49,999 bases of DNA. It comes from Micromonospora arida. Its GTDB lineage: Bacteria; Actinomycetota; Actinomycetes; Mycobacteriales; Micromonosporaceae. The DNA lies in assembly GCF_003857035.1 (NCBI RefSeq), contig NZ_QGSY01000149.1, forward strand, positions 1 to 49,999, written 5' to 3'. The position numbers were made by a program, and so were the translations under genes. The notes beneath the pieces were generated by a model. That model was given only the letters and a program-made list of their open reading frames with translations, had not been told where the DNA came from and did no database searches. Shown here piece after piece: positions 30,355 to 38,879 of this stretch; positions within the stretch are counted from its first letter, which is position 1, and each line of letters starts with the position of its first letter.

Positions 30355-30974
30355 AGATCCGGGAGCTGAGCATCGAGGGCGCCTGGGAGATCATCCCCCA
30401 GCAGCACGGTGACCCACGCGGCATGTTCATGGAGTGGTACCGCTTCGACAAGCTCGCCGAGGTGGTGGGGCATCCGCTGCGGCTGGCCCAGGCCAACCTG
30501 TCGGTCTCCGCGCGTGGCGTGGTGCGCGGCGTCCACTTCGCCGACGTGCCGCCCGGGCAGGCCAAGTACGTCACCTGTGTGCGGGGCGCGGTCCTCGACG
30601 TGATCGTGGACCTGCGGGTGGGCTCGCCGACCTTCGGTCGTTGGGAGGGCGTCCGGCTGGACGACACCGACCGTCGGGCGGTCTACCTCAGCGAGGGGCT
30701 GGGGCACGGGTTCTGCGCGTTGACCGACGACGCGACGTTGAGCTATCTCTGCTCGGCCACCTACAACCCGACCGGCGAGCACGCGGTGCACCCGCTGGAC
30801 GAGGAGTTGGGCATCGAGTGGCCCGCCGACGTTCCACTGCTGTCCGCGCGCGACGACGCGGCGCCGACTTTGGCGCAGGCTCGCGAGCGGGGCCTGCTTC
30901 CGGAGTACGACAGCTGCCGGCGGTTCGTGGCGAGCCTCGGTCCGGACGGAATGTCGCACTCAACCGGTATGTGA
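30351..30974 (+). CDS. rmlC: dTDP-4-dehydrorhamnose 3,5-epimerase RmlC
   Basis: A 207-residue cupin epimerase, third step of dTDP-L-rhamnose synthesis. [20 protein letters not shown] carries the catalytic His, [18 protein letters not shown] the Asp/Arg face and [13 protein letters not shown] the second half of the barrel. GTG at 30351 overlaps the rmlA stop. With rmlA, rmlB and rmlD the full four-enzyme pathway is present within 3.5 kb. Confidence 0.95.
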   Translation: MKIRELSIEGAWEIIPQQHGDPRGMFMEWYRFDKLAEVVGHPLRLAQANLSVSARGVVRGVHFADVPPGQAKYVTCVRGAVLDVIVDLRVGSPTFGRWEGVRLDDTDRRAVYLSEGLGHGFCALTDDATLSYLCSATYNPTGEHAVHPLDEELGIEWPADVPLLSARDDAAPTLAQARERGLLPEYDSCRRFVASLGPDGMSHSTGM

Positions 30975-31030
30975 CCGCGCTCGGGGCACGACCTGTGGTC
31001 TGACAGTGACGAACCGGGCCTCCGGGCGGC

Positions 31031-31036
31031 TAATGT
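31031..31036 (+). promoter_or_regulatory. -10 box of pafA (leaderless)
   Basis: TAATGT, 6 nt before ATG 31043, with no Shine-Dalgarno. Confidence 0.55.
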
Positions 31037-31042
31037 CACACC

Positions 31043-32401
31043 ATGGAGCGGCGAATCTTCGGCCTCGAGACCGAGTACGGCGTCACCTGCACCTATCGCG
31101 GGCAGCGGCGGCTGTCCCCGGACGAGGTCGCGCGGTATCTGTTCCGTCGCGTGGTGTCCTGGGGCCGGTCGAGCAATGTCTTCCTGCGCAATGGGGCCCG
31201 GCTCTACCTGGACGTCGGGTCGCATCCGGAGTACGCGACACCGGAGTGCGACTCGGTGACCGATCTCGTCGCCCACGACCGGGCCGGCGAGCGGATCCTG
31301 GAGGGCTTGCTCGTCGACGCGGAGAAGCGGCTGCACGACGAGGGCATCGCGGGTGAGATCTACCTGTTCAAGAACAACACCGATTCGGCCGGCAACTCGT
31401 ACGGCTGCCACGAGAACTACCTGGTCTCCAGGCACGGCGAGTTCGGCCGGCTCGCCGACGTGCTCATCCCGTTCCTGGTCACCCGGCAGTTGATCTGCGG
31501 GGCCGGCAAGGTTCTGCAAACCCCACGCGGCGCGGTCTACTGCCTCTCACAGCGGGCCGAGCACATCTGGGAGGGCGTCTCCTCCGCGACCACCCGCAGC
31601 CGCCCGATCATCAACACCCGCGACGAGCCGCACGCTGACGCCGAGCGCTACCGGCGGTTGCACGTGATCGTCGGCGACTCCAACATGAACGAGGTCACCA
31701 CGCTGCTCAAGGTCGGCACCGCCGACATCGTGCTGCGGATGATCGAGGCCGGGGTGGTGATGCGCGACCTGTCCCTGGAGAACCCGATCCGGGCCATCCG
31801 GGAGGTGTCGCACGACATCACCGGGCGGCGCAAGGTGCGCTTGGCCAACGGCAAGGAGGTCAGCGCCCTGGACATCCAGCAGGAATACCTCGCCAAGGCC
31901 ACCGAGTTCGTCGAGCGACGCGGCGGCGACCAGGCCGCCAAGCGGGTCGTCGAGCTGTGGGGCCGGGTGCTCAACGCGGTGGAGACCGGCGACCTGGAGC
32001 CGGTCTCCCGGGAGATCGACTGGGTCAGCAAGCTGCGGCTGATCGAGCGCTACCAGCGCAAGCACGACCTGCCGCTGTCGCACCCCCGGGTGGCGCAGAT
32101 GGATCTGGCCTACCACGACGTGCGCCGTGGCCGGGGCCTCTACGGGCTCCTGGAGCGCCGCGGCGAGGTCGACCGGGTGGCCACCGACCCGGAGATCTTC
32201 GAGGCCAAGGAGACCCCGCCGCAGACCACCCGGGCCCGGCTGCGGGGCGAGTTCATCCGGCACGCCCAGGAGAAGCGCCGGGACTTCACCGTCGACTGGG
32301 TGCACCTGAAGCTCAACGACCAGGCGCAGCGCACCGTGCTCTGCAAGGACCCGTTCCGGGCGTACGACGAGCGGGTGGAGCGGCTGATCGCCAGCATGTG
32401 A
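31043..32401 (+). CDS. pafA: Pup-protein ligase PafA
   Basis: A 452-residue ligase that joins the C-terminal glutamate of Pup to substrate lysines using ATP. GLETEYG (7-13) carries the metal-binding Glu9. [19 protein letters not shown] (50-68) carries the catalytic Asp57. [19 protein letters not shown] and [24 protein letters not shown] are shared with Dop. The shorter length and lack of the Dop N-terminal loop identify PafA. It stands apart from pup and dop, behind the rml genes, with its own leaderless promoter and terminator. Confidence 0.97.
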   Translation: MERRIFGLETEYGVTCTYRGQRRLSPDEVARYLFRRVVSWGRSSNVFLRNGARLYLDVGSHPEYATPECDSVTDLVAHDRAGERILEGLLVDAEKRLHDEGIAGEIYLFKNNTDSAGNSYGCHENYLVSRHGEFGRLADVLIPFLVTRQLICGAGKVLQTPRGAVYCLSQRAEHIWEGVSSATTRSRPIINTRDEPHADAERYRRLHVIVGDSNMNEVTTLLKVGTADIVLRMIEAGVVMRDLSLENPIRAIREVSHDITGRRKVRLANGKEVSALDIQQEYLAKATEFVERRGGDQAAKRVVELWGRVLNAVETGDLEPVSREIDWVSKLRLIERYQRKHDLPLSHPRVAQMDLAYHDVRRGRGLYGLLERRGEVDRVATDPEIFEAKETPPQTTRARLRGEFIRHAQEKRRDFTVDWVHLKLNDQAQRTVLCKDPFRAYDERVERLIASM

Positions 32402-32408
32402 CCGGTTG

Positions 32409-32443
32409 CCGGCCCCGTCGGTGCGCTGCGCCGACGGGGCCGG
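32409..32443 (+). terminator. terminator of pafA, 13-bp stem
   Basis: Arms 32409-32421 and 32431-32443 pair perfectly, with up to three more pairs inside the loop. It starts 8 nt after the pafA stop. Confidence 0.75.
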
Positions 32444-32465
32444 TCAGCCCGGCGCACCGAGCGGT

Positions 32466-32471
32466 TAAGCT
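32466..32471 (+). promoter_or_regulatory. -10 box of the small membrane protein gene
   Basis: TAAGCT, 9 nt before ATG 32481, directly after the pafA terminator; no Shine-Dalgarno. Confidence 0.45.
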
Positions 32472-32480
32472 GAGCGCGCC

Positions 32481-32684
32481 ATGACGACTTCTGGACCTTC
32501 CGACCGCTCCGAGCGCCCCGAGCGCGGCACCGAGCGGCAGAACTGGATCGAACGCCGGCGCGAGAAGATCCGCGCCGAGGTCGACCGCAACCGGCGCGGC
32601 GAATACACGGTGCCGACCTGGGTGCTGGCCCTGGCGTTGGTGCTCATCGTGGGCGGCTGGCTGGCCCTGATCTTCCTGGCCTGA
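32481..32684 (+). CDS. small single-pass membrane protein
   Basis: A 67-residue protein with a highly charged, Arg/Glu-rich N-terminus (1-43) and one C-terminal membrane helix (about 45-65, TWVLALALVLIVGGWLALIF), so it is probably tail-anchored with the charged part in the cytoplasm. I do not recognise a family. Codon use is normal and the leaderless-type promoter supports expression. Confidence 0.7.
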   Translation: MTTSGPSDRSERPERGTERQNWIERRREKIRAEVDRNRRGEYTVPTWVLALALVLIVGGWLALIFLA

Positions 32685-32688
32685 TCCG

Positions 32689-32726
32689 CCCCACCCCTTG
32701 TTGATCATGAACGGCTGGGGTTGGGG
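32689..32726. terminator. weak bidirectional hairpin
   Basis: CCCCACCCC (32689-32697) can pair with GGGGTTGGGG (32717-32726) with one bulged T, between convergent stops at 32684 and 32727. Confidence 0.4.
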
Positions 32727-33812
32727 TCAGGGAAGGAGGGTTACCGCGTGGCGGCCGGCGGCGGCTGCCGCCAGGAAGTACGCGCGGTCGGCGTCGAGGC
32801 CACGGCCCATGGTGGACAGCGGCACGGCGCTGGCTCGCAGCGCGGCGTCCAGACCGTCGGTGAGCACCTGGACGATCCGGTGCCGGGCCGCCAGGGGCGA
32901 CAGCGCCGCGTGCACCTCGGCGGCGAGTGTCGGGTCCAGGTCGGCGGGCACCACCAGCTCCGCCGGGGCGAGCGCCACCCGGCCGTACGCGGTGAGGCTG
33001 TGGTGTGACACGCCCCGGTGTCGGGGGCGGGGATCGGCGTCGGAGATGCGCAACGAGCCGACCGGCTTTCCGCCCAGCGTGGCGACCGCGTTGACCGCTT
33101 CGCCGACGGCGACGCCGGAGAAGCCCCACCGGGTTCCGGTGCCGAGGTTGCCCGGTCCCTGAGCCACGATCGCCACGTCCGCGTTCAGCACGTAGCGGGC
33201 GGCGAGCAGACCGCCGTGCAGGGTGGTGGCCTCCAGGTCGCCACCGAACGCCTGCCCGACGGTGATCGTCCCGGCCAGCTCGGCCCGCAGCCCGGCGAGG
33301 GTCCGGGAGAACCAGGCGGGCAGCGCCCCGCCGTCGGTGAGCAGGTACGCCACCCGCGCCTGCGGGGCGTCGGCCCGGATACCGGCCAGGATCGCCGGGA
33401 GCGCCGAGTGCAGGTCGGCGGTGACCACCGGCAGGCCGCCCAGATCGTCCGCGTCGGCCAGCATGTCGCGGTGCGGAGAGGCCTCCTCGTCGACGCCGAG
33501 CAGGATCGGCTGCAACGGCGTGTAACGGGCCTTGACCAGGTGCCCGGCGTCGCGGGTGTCGGCGACGTCCGGCGGGTCCGGCGGCAGCCGGTCCGGCAGG
33601 GCGACCACCAGGGCGTACCCGCCGGTGCCCAACCCCATCAGCAGCGCGCCGGCGTTGAGCAGCACCCGGTCGCCGGGCTCGGGCGTGCCGACCAGCTCCG
33701 GGTAGGCCAGCGCCCGCATCCGCGTGCCGTCGGGCAGGTCGACGTCCAGCTCCACCGCCCCGGTCCACTGCCGTCGCAGCGTCGCCACCGTCCCCGTACG
33801 CCATCGCACCAT
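32727..33812 (-). CDS. DUF3866 family protein
   Basis: A 361-residue soluble protein. The N-terminus (VRWRTGTVATLRRQWTGAVELDV) and the Gly/Ala-rich fold with PDRLPPDPPDVADT and VAIVAQGPGNLGTGTRWGFSGV match DUF3866, an actinobacterial family of unknown function. No catalytic motif is recognised. ATG at 33812 is chosen because TAGCGT lies exactly 7 nt upstream (leaderless pattern). As I recall, DUF3866 genes lie near pafA/pafBC in several actinobacteria. Confidence 0.8.
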   Translation of the reverse strand: MVRWRTGTVATLRRQWTGAVELDVDLPDGTRMRALAYPELVGTPEPGDRVLLNAGALLMGLGTGGYALVVALPDRLPPDPPDVADTRDAGHLVKARYTPLQPILLGVDEEASPHRDMLADADDLGGLPVVTADLHSALPAILAGIRADAPQARVAYLLTDGGALPAWFSRTLAGLRAELAGTITVGQAFGGDLEATTLHGGLLAARYVLNADVAIVAQGPGNLGTGTRWGFSGVAVGEAVNAVATLGGKPVGSLRISDADPRPRHRGVSHHSLTAYGRVALAPAELVVPADLDPTLAAEVHAALSPLAARHRIVQVLTDGLDAALRASAVPLSTMGRGLDADRAYFLAAAAAGRHAVTLLP

Positions 33813-33819
33813 GACGGGC

Positions 33820-33825
33820 ACGCTA
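33820..33825 (-). promoter_or_regulatory. -10 box of the DUF3866 gene (leaderless)
   Basis: TAGCGT on the minus strand, 7 nt before ATG 33812; no Shine-Dalgarno. Confidence 0.5.
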
Positions 33826-33861
33826 GCCGCGCGGGCGTGGCGGTCCGCGCCCGGGTGTGGG

Positions 33862-34866
33862 TCAGGTCGGCTCGGGGCCGCCGGCGTCCGGGCTCGGCCC
33901 GGCCTGGGTGTGCCGGGCGGTGCCGGTGGCGCCCGGCATCGAACGGGTCGGGTCGAGGAAGACGAACCTGATCTCCGGGTATCGGTTCGTGAGCCGCCGC
34001 TCGGCCTCGTCGGCGGTGGCCTCGATCTGCGCGCCGGTGGCCTCGTCGCGGAAGTCGACCTTCGCGGCGATTAGGACGTCCTGCGGGCCGAGCTGCATGG
34101 TCAACAGAGTGTCGATGCGCTCCACCTCGGGCAGACCGGCCAGATCCTGCTCGATCTCGTGGCGCAGCCGCTCCGGAACGGCCCGGCCGACCAGCAGTGA
34201 CAGGTTGTTGCTGGCGAGGACCCCGGCGACCGTCAGCAGCAGGAGCCCGATCAGGATCGACGCGACGCCGTCCCACACCTCGTCGCCGGTGGCGTGCGAC
34301 AGGCCGACGCCGAGCCCGGCCAGCACCAGACCGATCAGCGCCGCGCTGTCCTCCAGGAAGACCGCCTTGACGGTGGTGTCGGCGGTCAGCCGCAGGAACC
34401 GCCGAGGCGTGGTCCGCCAGCGTCGCGACTCGCGGCGGACCTGCCGCACGGCCCGGGCCAGCGAGATCGACTCGATGACGAACGACACCCCGAGCACGAT
34501 GTACGAGATGAGGTAGTCGCCGCTGTGCTCGTGCACCAGGATCGTGGTGACGCCGTGGGTGACGGCGAAACCGGCGCCGGCGACGAACGTGAACATGGCG
34601 GCGAAGAAGGCCCAGACGTAGCTTTCCTTGCCGTACCCGAAGGGGTGCCGCTGGTCGGCCGGGCGGGCACCGCGGCGCAGGGCCTGGAAGAGCAGCACCT
34701 CGGTGGTGGTGTCGGCGATCGAGTGCGCCGCCTCGGAGAGCATCGCGGCTGATCCGGAGATCAGCCCGGCGATCAGCTTGGCGACCGCGATGGCGAGGTT
34801 GGCGGCGCCGGCGACGACGACCGTGCCCACACTCTCGCTCTCGGGCCTGGCGTCCGCTTGCGACAT
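33862..34866 (-). CDS. cation diffusion facilitator family transporter
   Basis: A 334-residue metal/proton antiporter. About five or six helices fill residues 15-215. SEAAHSIADT (44-53) carries the transport-site His48 and Asp52, and RHPFGYGKESYVWAFF is the CDF signature. A second acidic site, LEDSAALIG, lies on a later helix. The cytosolic C-terminal domain (about 220-305) is followed by a Pro/Gly tail. ATG at 34866 follows the leaderless -10. It is divergent from pafB. Confidence 0.9.
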   Translation of the reverse strand: MSQADARPESESVGTVVVAGAANLAIAVAKLIAGLISGSAAMLSEAAHSIADTTTEVLLFQALRRGARPADQRHPFGYGKESYVWAFFAAMFTFVAGAGFAVTHGVTTILVHEHSGDYLISYIVLGVSFVIESISLARAVRQVRRESRRWRTTPRRFLRLTADTTVKAVFLEDSAALIGLVLAGLGVGLSHATGDEVWDGVASILIGLLLLTVAGVLASNNLSLLVGRAVPERLRHEIEQDLAGLPEVERIDTLLTMQLGPQDVLIAAKVDFRDEATGAQIEATADEAERRLTNRYPEIRFVFLDPTRSMPGATGTARHTQAGPSPDAGGPEPT

Positions 34867-34873
34867 GGGGATC

Positions 34874-34879
34874 ACCCTA
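34874..34879 (-). promoter_or_regulatory. -10 box of the cation transporter gene (leaderless)
   Basis: TAGGGT on the minus strand, 7 nt before ATG 34866, in the 117-bp gap shared with divergent pafB. Confidence 0.5.
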
Positions 34880-34970
34880 TGACCGCGGACGGCGACACGC
34901 CGGGGGAGGCCCGATCCGAACAAGTGTGCGGCACGCCCGCGTGGGTGCACGGTGTGGGCGGGTCGGCTGC

Positions 34971-34976
34971 TAGCGT
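34971..34976 (+). promoter_or_regulatory. -10 box of pafBC (leaderless)
   Basis: TAGCGT, 7 nt before GTG 34984, with no Shine-Dalgarno. It sets the pafB start downstream of the long upstream open frame. Confidence 0.55.
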
Positions 34977-34983
34977 CTACCGC

Positions 34984-35982
34984 GTGTCGCGGACCCGCAC
35001 CGAACGCCTGGTCAACCTGGTGATCTGCCTGCTGTCCACGCGACGGTTCCTGACCGCCGCGCAGATCGCCGCGACCGTGCCCGGTTACGAGCACGATCCG
35101 GAGGACGCGCGCGACCACGAGGCGTTCCAGCGCAAGTTCGAACGGGACAAGGCCGAGCTGCGTGAGCTGGGTGTGCCACTGGAGACCGGCACGGCGAGCG
35201 CCTTCGACGCCGAGCCCGGTTACCGGATCGCCCACCGCGAATACGCGCTGCCCGACATCCTCCTCGAACCGGACGAGGCCGCCGCGGTCGGCATCGCCGC
35301 CCGGCTGTGGCAGCACGCCGGGTTGGCCGCCGCCGCATCGTCGGGGCTGGCCAAGCTGCGTGCCGCCGGCGTGGACGTGGACCCGCAGGCGACCCTCGGC
35401 CTGGAGCCGATGGTCACCGTCGACCCGGCGTTCGCGCCGCTGACCGCCGCCGCCCGGGACCGCCGCGAGGTGGGGTTCGACTACCGGGTGCCCGACCGCG
35501 ACGCGCCCAGCCGGCGGCGGCTGCAACCGTGGGGCGTGGTCTGCTGGCGCGGCCGGTGGTATGTGGTCGGCCACGACCAGGACCGGGAGGCGACCCGCTG
35601 CTTCCGGCTGTCCCGGGTCGTCGGCGCGGTCCGGGTGACCGGCGCACCCGGAGCGTACGAGCCGCCGGCCAACGTCGACCTGATCAGCCACGTGGCCCGT
35701 TGGTCGGGTCCGGTGGAGCGCACCGGTCGGGCCACCGTGCTGGCCACGCCGGGGCGGGCCGCCGGGCTGCGCCGCTGGGCGGTGGAGGTGACCGCCGGGC
35801 CGGACGGCGACCGGCTGGTCCTGCCGTACGCCGACCCGGACGGGCTGGCCGGGCATCTCGTCGGCTACGGCCCGGACGTGCGGGTCCTCGACCCACCGGA
35901 GGTCCGCGAGGCGGTCATCCAACGACTCAAGGAGATCGCCGTGCGCCACGACGAGCTGGCCGTCGGCGGGGGTGCCCGGTGA
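34984..35982 (+). CDS. pafB: WYL-domain transcriptional activator PafB
   Basis: A 332-residue regulator. A winged helix-turn-helix (about 1-65) starts SRTRTERLVNLVICLLSTRR, the standard PafB N-terminus. The WYL domain (about 150-225) includes VCWRGRWYVVGHDQD and TRCFRLSRV, and a WCX domain follows (about 245-315). In mycobacteria PafB and PafC act together to activate LexA-independent DNA-damage genes. The WYL domain is thought to sense a nucleic-acid ligand. The stop overlaps the pafC start (GTGA). Confidence 0.94.
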   Translation: MSRTRTERLVNLVICLLSTRRFLTAAQIAATVPGYEHDPEDARDHEAFQRKFERDKAELRELGVPLETGTASAFDAEPGYRIAHREYALPDILLEPDEAAAVGIAARLWQHAGLAAAASSGLAKLRAAGVDVDPQATLGLEPMVTVDPAFAPLTAAARDRREVGFDYRVPDRDAPSRRRLQPWGVVCWRGRWYVVGHDQDREATRCFRLSRVVGAVRVTGAPGAYEPPANVDLISHVARWSGPVERTGRATVLATPGRAAGLRRWAVEVTAGPDGDRLVLPYADPDGLAGHLVGYGPDVRVLDPPEVREAVIQRLKEIAVRHDELAVGGGAR

Positions 35983-37034
35983 CCCGCCCGGCCGCCCGCA
36001 GCGGTTCCCGCGCGTCCGCCGACCGGCTGGCCCGGCTGCTCAACCTGGTGCCCTACCTGCTGGCCCGGCCGGGCATCGAGATCGCCGAGGCGGCCGGTGA
36101 CCTGGGCGTCACCGAGCGCCAGCTCCGGGAGGACCTGGAGCTGCTCTGGGTGTGCGGGCTTCCCGGGTACGGCCCCGGTGACCTGATCGACATGGCGTTC
36201 GACGGTGACCGGGTGACCATCACCTACGACGCTGGCATCGACCGGCCGTTGCGACTGACCCCCGACGAGGCCCTGGCACTGGTGGTGGCGCTGCGGATGT
36301 TGGCCGAGACGCCCGGGGTGGCCAACCGGGAGGCCGTCGAACGGGCCCTCGCCAAGATCGAGGCCGCGGGCGACCTGGTGGGCGCGCCGGTGGCGGTCCG
36401 GTTGCCCGGGGACACCCCGCGGGTCGAGGCGCTGCGCGCCGCCGTGGAGGGCGGCAAGGCCCTGCGGATCACCTACTACACGGCCGCCCGGGACGAGACC
36501 ACCGAGCGCGTCATCGACCCGCTGCGGATGCTGATGGTCGGCGGTCGGGCGTACGTGGAGGCGTGGTGTCGGCGCGCGGAGGCCGTCCGGCTGTTCCGCG
36601 CCGACCGGATCGACGCGGTCACCGAGCTGGACGAGCCGGCCACGGTGCCGCCGCAGGCCGTACCGCACGACCTCACCGAGGGCGTGTTCCGCCCCTCGGC
36701 CGACCTGCCGTTGATCACGCTGCGCATCGGCCGGGGCGAGCGGTGGATCACCGAGTACTACCCGTGCGAGCGGGTGGAGGCCGGCGACGGCGACCAGTGG
36801 CTCGTCTCCCTGAGGGTCACCGACCTGGGGTGGGCCCGCCGGTTCGTGCTGGGCCTCGGCCCGGAGGTGACCGTGGTCGCCCCGGTCGAGTTGGCCGAGC
36901 AGGTGCGGGCGACGGCGGCCGCCGCGCTCGACGCCTACGCCGTGCCCGCGCCCACGGCTGTGCCCCGGCCGCCCGAGGTCGATCCGGAGCGCGCGCCGTC
37001 GGGTGACCCGGCGGTGGCCGGCCGCACCCAGTAG
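35979..37034 (+). CDS. pafC: WYL-domain transcriptional activator PafC
   Basis: A 351-residue partner of PafB with the same layout. The winged helix-turn-helix (about 12-75) contains RLLNLVPYLLARPG. The WYL domain (about 150-220) contains GGRAYVEAWCRRAEAVRLFRADRI, and the WCX domain spans about 240-315. A Pro-rich tail ends the chain. GTG at 35979 overlaps the pafB stop by 4 nt, which suggests stoichiometric synthesis. The order pafB-pafC-tatA-tatC...helY matches mycobacteria (Rv2096c to Rv2092c). Confidence 0.94.
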   Translation: MTRPAARSGSRASADRLARLLNLVPYLLARPGIEIAEAAGDLGVTERQLREDLELLWVCGLPGYGPGDLIDMAFDGDRVTITYDAGIDRPLRLTPDEALALVVALRMLAETPGVANREAVERALAKIEAAGDLVGAPVAVRLPGDTPRVEALRAAVEGGKALRITYYTAARDETTERVIDPLRMLMVGGRAYVEAWCRRAEAVRLFRADRIDAVTELDEPATVPPQAVPHDLTEGVFRPSADLPLITLRIGRGERWITEYYPCERVEAGDGDQWLVSLRVTDLGWARRFVLGLGPEVTVVAPVELAEQVRATAAAALDAYAVPAPTAVPRPPEVDPERAPSGDPAVAGRTQ

Positions 37035-37037
37035 GCT
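37032..37037 (+). promoter_or_regulatory. -10 box overlapping the pafC stop (leaderless)
   Basis: TAGGCT, 7 nt before GTG 37045; its first bases are the pafC stop codon TAG. No Shine-Dalgarno. Confidence 0.5.
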
Positions 37038-37044
37038 GACCGCC

Positions 37045-37290
37045 GTGCTGATCTGGATCGTGCTTGCTGTGGTGCTGCTACCCCTCGTGGTGCTCGCGTT
37101 GGCCGTGCGCCCGGTGCTGGCCAGGCTGCCCCGACTGCGCCGCGCCGCCGTGGCGTTGCAGCGGCGGGCCGCCGAGGCCGAGGCGCTGCGGGACACCGCC
37201 GAGGCGCTGCAACGGCGTGCCGAGGAAGTCCAACGTCGGCTCGACACCACATCCCAGCGACTCGCGGTGATCAAGGCCAAGCGCGGCTGA
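37045..37290 (+). CDS. small membrane protein with C-terminal coiled coil
   Basis: An 81-residue protein with one N-terminal membrane helix (about 2-24) and a long charged helix (about 30-78) with Ala/Glu/Arg heptad-like repeats (RRAAEAEALRDTAEALQRRA), probably a coiled coil facing the cytoplasm. The family is not recognised. It lies between pafC and tatA. GTG at 37045 is chosen by the leaderless pattern. Confidence 0.7.
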   Translation: MLIWIVLAVVLLPLVVLALAVRPVLARLPRLRRAAVALQRRAAEAEALRDTAEALQRRAEEVQRRLDTTSQRLAVIKAKRG

Positions 37291-37365
37291 TCGGGTACGC
37301 ACCCGGCGATGGTTGACGGATCATCGCGGGTTGGTCAAGACTTCACCCTCCTGCCCAGACCACCA

Positions 37366-37380
37366 CCACCCGGTGGGTGG
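37366..37380 (+). terminator. short hairpin before the tatA promoter
   Basis: CCACCC and GGGTGG (6 bp) around a GGT loop, 20 nt upstream of the tatA -10. Weak. Confidence 0.3.
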
Positions 37381-37399
37381 CGGGCAGCCGATCCGCACG

Positions 37400-37405
37400 T
37401 ACGAT
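37400..37405 (+). promoter_or_regulatory. probable -10 box of tatA
   Basis: TACGAT, about 45 nt upstream of ATG 37450, leaving a leader that contains GGAG at 37440-37443. This gene is leadered, unlike many neighbours. Confidence 0.4.
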
Positions 37406-37449
37406 GGGCTGCGTACCACCCCCCGGACACAGAGCGACTGGAGCTTCTC

Positions 37450-37764
37450 ATGGGTGCCCTCAAGCCGTGGCACATCGCTGTTCTCGTGGTTGTGCTGATC
37501 CTGCTCTTCGGTGCGAAGCGGCTCCCCGACGCGGCCCGTTCGCTGGGTCGATCGCTGCGGATCATCAAGGCCGAGACCAAGAGCCTGCAGGACGACGACC
37601 GCGACCTCGCCGAGAAGGCCGACGCGCAGGCCGGCTACCAGCCGCTGCCGCCGCACGCCGGGCAGCAGGCGCCGTACGCTGGCCAGCCGCAGCAGGCCCC
37701 GTACCAGCAGGCGCCGCCGCAGCAGCCGGTCGTCGACCCGGTGCACCGCGTCCGCGACAACTGA
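37450..37764 (+). CDS. tatA: twin-arginine translocase subunit TatA
   Basis: A 104-residue pore-forming Tat component. One membrane helix (about 6-21) leads into the invariant FG motif ([18 protein letters not shown]), the amphipathic helix (about 24-45) and a disordered Gln/Pro/Ala-rich tail with repeated QAPY/QQ units. ATG at 37450 has GGAG 6 nt upstream. The gene is followed after 18 nt by tatC. The Tat-type substrate encoded at 47605-49938 shows that the system has local clients. Confidence 0.95.
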   Translation: MGALKPWHIAVLVVVLILLFGAKRLPDAARSLGRSLRIIKAETKSLQDDDRDLAEKADAQAGYQPLPPHAGQQAPYAGQPQQAPYQQAPPQQPVVDPVHRVRDN

Positions 37765-37782
37765 CCGAAGGGCCCCACTCCC

Positions 37783-38733
37783 GTGGCCTTCGCACTGCGT
37801 AAACGCGGCCCGAGCACGTTCGAACGGGCCGCCGACGGCTCGATGACGCTCATCGAGCACGTCCGTGAGCTGCGCAATCGTCTCTTCCGCGCGTCCGTGG
37901 CGATCCTGATCGGGTTCGGCCTCGGTGTCTGGCTGGCGGATCCGGTGCTGCACCTGCTCCAGCAGCCCTACTGCGACCTTCCGCAGGCCAGAGTCGTCAA
38001 CGGCAAGTGCGAGTTCGTTCAGCTCGGGCCGGCCGACCTGTTCCTGCTCCAACTGAAGGTCGCGCTCTGGGTCGGCTTGATCGTGGCCGCGCCGGTCTGG
38101 CTCTACCAGCTCTGGGCGTTCATCGCGCCGGGCCTGCACCGGCACGAGCGGCGTTACGCGTACTTCTTCACCGCCCTCGCCGCGCCACTGTTCGCGGCCG
38201 GTGCGGTGCTGGCGTACTTCGTCACGGCCAAGGGCCTGGAGTTCCTGCTCAGCATCTCCGACAGCGAGATCAGCACGACACTGGAGATCACCAAGTACAT
38301 CTCCTTCGTCACCAACCTGATCCTGTTGTTCGGGGTGGCGTTCGAGTTCCCGCTCGTCGTGCTGATGCTCAACTTCGTGGGCATCGCCAGCGCGAAGCGG
38401 TTGCTCAGCTGGTGGCGCGTGGCGATCTTCGTGTTCTTCGCGTTCTCCGCCGTGGTCACCCCGACACCGGACCCGTTCGGGATGACGGCCCTGGCGATCT
38501 GCCTCTCCGCGCTCTACTTCGGTGCGGTGGGCATCGCCTTCCTCAACGACAAGCGGCGTGGGCGCGGCAAGGAGATCTACGCCGGCATCGACGACGACGA
38601 GGTGTCGCCGTTGGAGTTCGACGCGGACCCGGTCGTGGCCGGGCAGCGGGTCGACTCGACAGCGCCGATCGGCGTACCCGAACCGGTCGCCCCACCGGCG
38701 CCGATCGAACGCCGCTACGACGACATGACCTGA
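37783..38733 (+). CDS. tatC: twin-arginine translocase subunit TatC
   Basis: A 316-residue signal-peptide receptor with six membrane helices. The N-terminal MTLIEHVRELRNRL motif (about 22-35) has the conserved Glu for twin-arginine recognition, and APVWLYQLWAFIAPGLHRHERRY the cytoplasmic-loop signature. The long acidic C-terminal tail (about 250-316) is typical of actinobacteria. GTG start at 37783. It is co-transcribed with tatA and ends in a strong terminator. Confidence 0.96.
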   Translation: MAFALRKRGPSTFERAADGSMTLIEHVRELRNRLFRASVAILIGFGLGVWLADPVLHLLQQPYCDLPQARVVNGKCEFVQLGPADLFLLQLKVALWVGLIVAAPVWLYQLWAFIAPGLHRHERRYAYFFTALAAPLFAAGAVLAYFVTAKGLEFLLSISDSEISTTLEITKYISFVTNLILLFGVAFEFPLVVLMLNFVGIASAKRLLSWWRVAIFVFFAFSAVVTPTPDPFGMTALAICLSALYFGAVGIAFLNDKRRGRGKEIYAGIDDDEVSPLEFDADPVVAGQRVDSTAPIGVPEPVAPPAPIERRYDDMT

Positions 38734-38756
38734 CGGCCTCGCGCCGACCGGTCCAC

Positions 38757-38789
38757 CGACGCCGTCCCCGTTTACCGGGGGCGGCGTCG
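38757..38789 (+). terminator. terminator of tatAC, 14-bp stem
   Basis: Arms 38757-38770 and 38776-38789 pair with a single G-T wobble around loop TTTAC, 24 nt after the tatC stop. Confidence 0.75.
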
Positions 38790-38866
38790 TCGCGTCACCT
38801 CGCGCGTCGGCGGCGGAACTGATGGTGACAGCACCTGCCCCTGGTGAACGGCGGGTGTCCGACCGG

Positions 38867-38872
38867 TACGGT
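38867..38872 (+). promoter_or_regulatory. -10 box of the lipid kinase gene (leaderless)
   Basis: TACGGT, 7 nt before GTG 38880, with no Shine-Dalgarno. Confidence 0.5.
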
Positions 38873-38879
38873 GCTGCCC

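Noticed and set aside
34867..35949. Extension of the cation transporter frame upstream over pafB
   Set aside because: The extended part is antisense to pafB and the leaderless -10 fixes the start at 34866.
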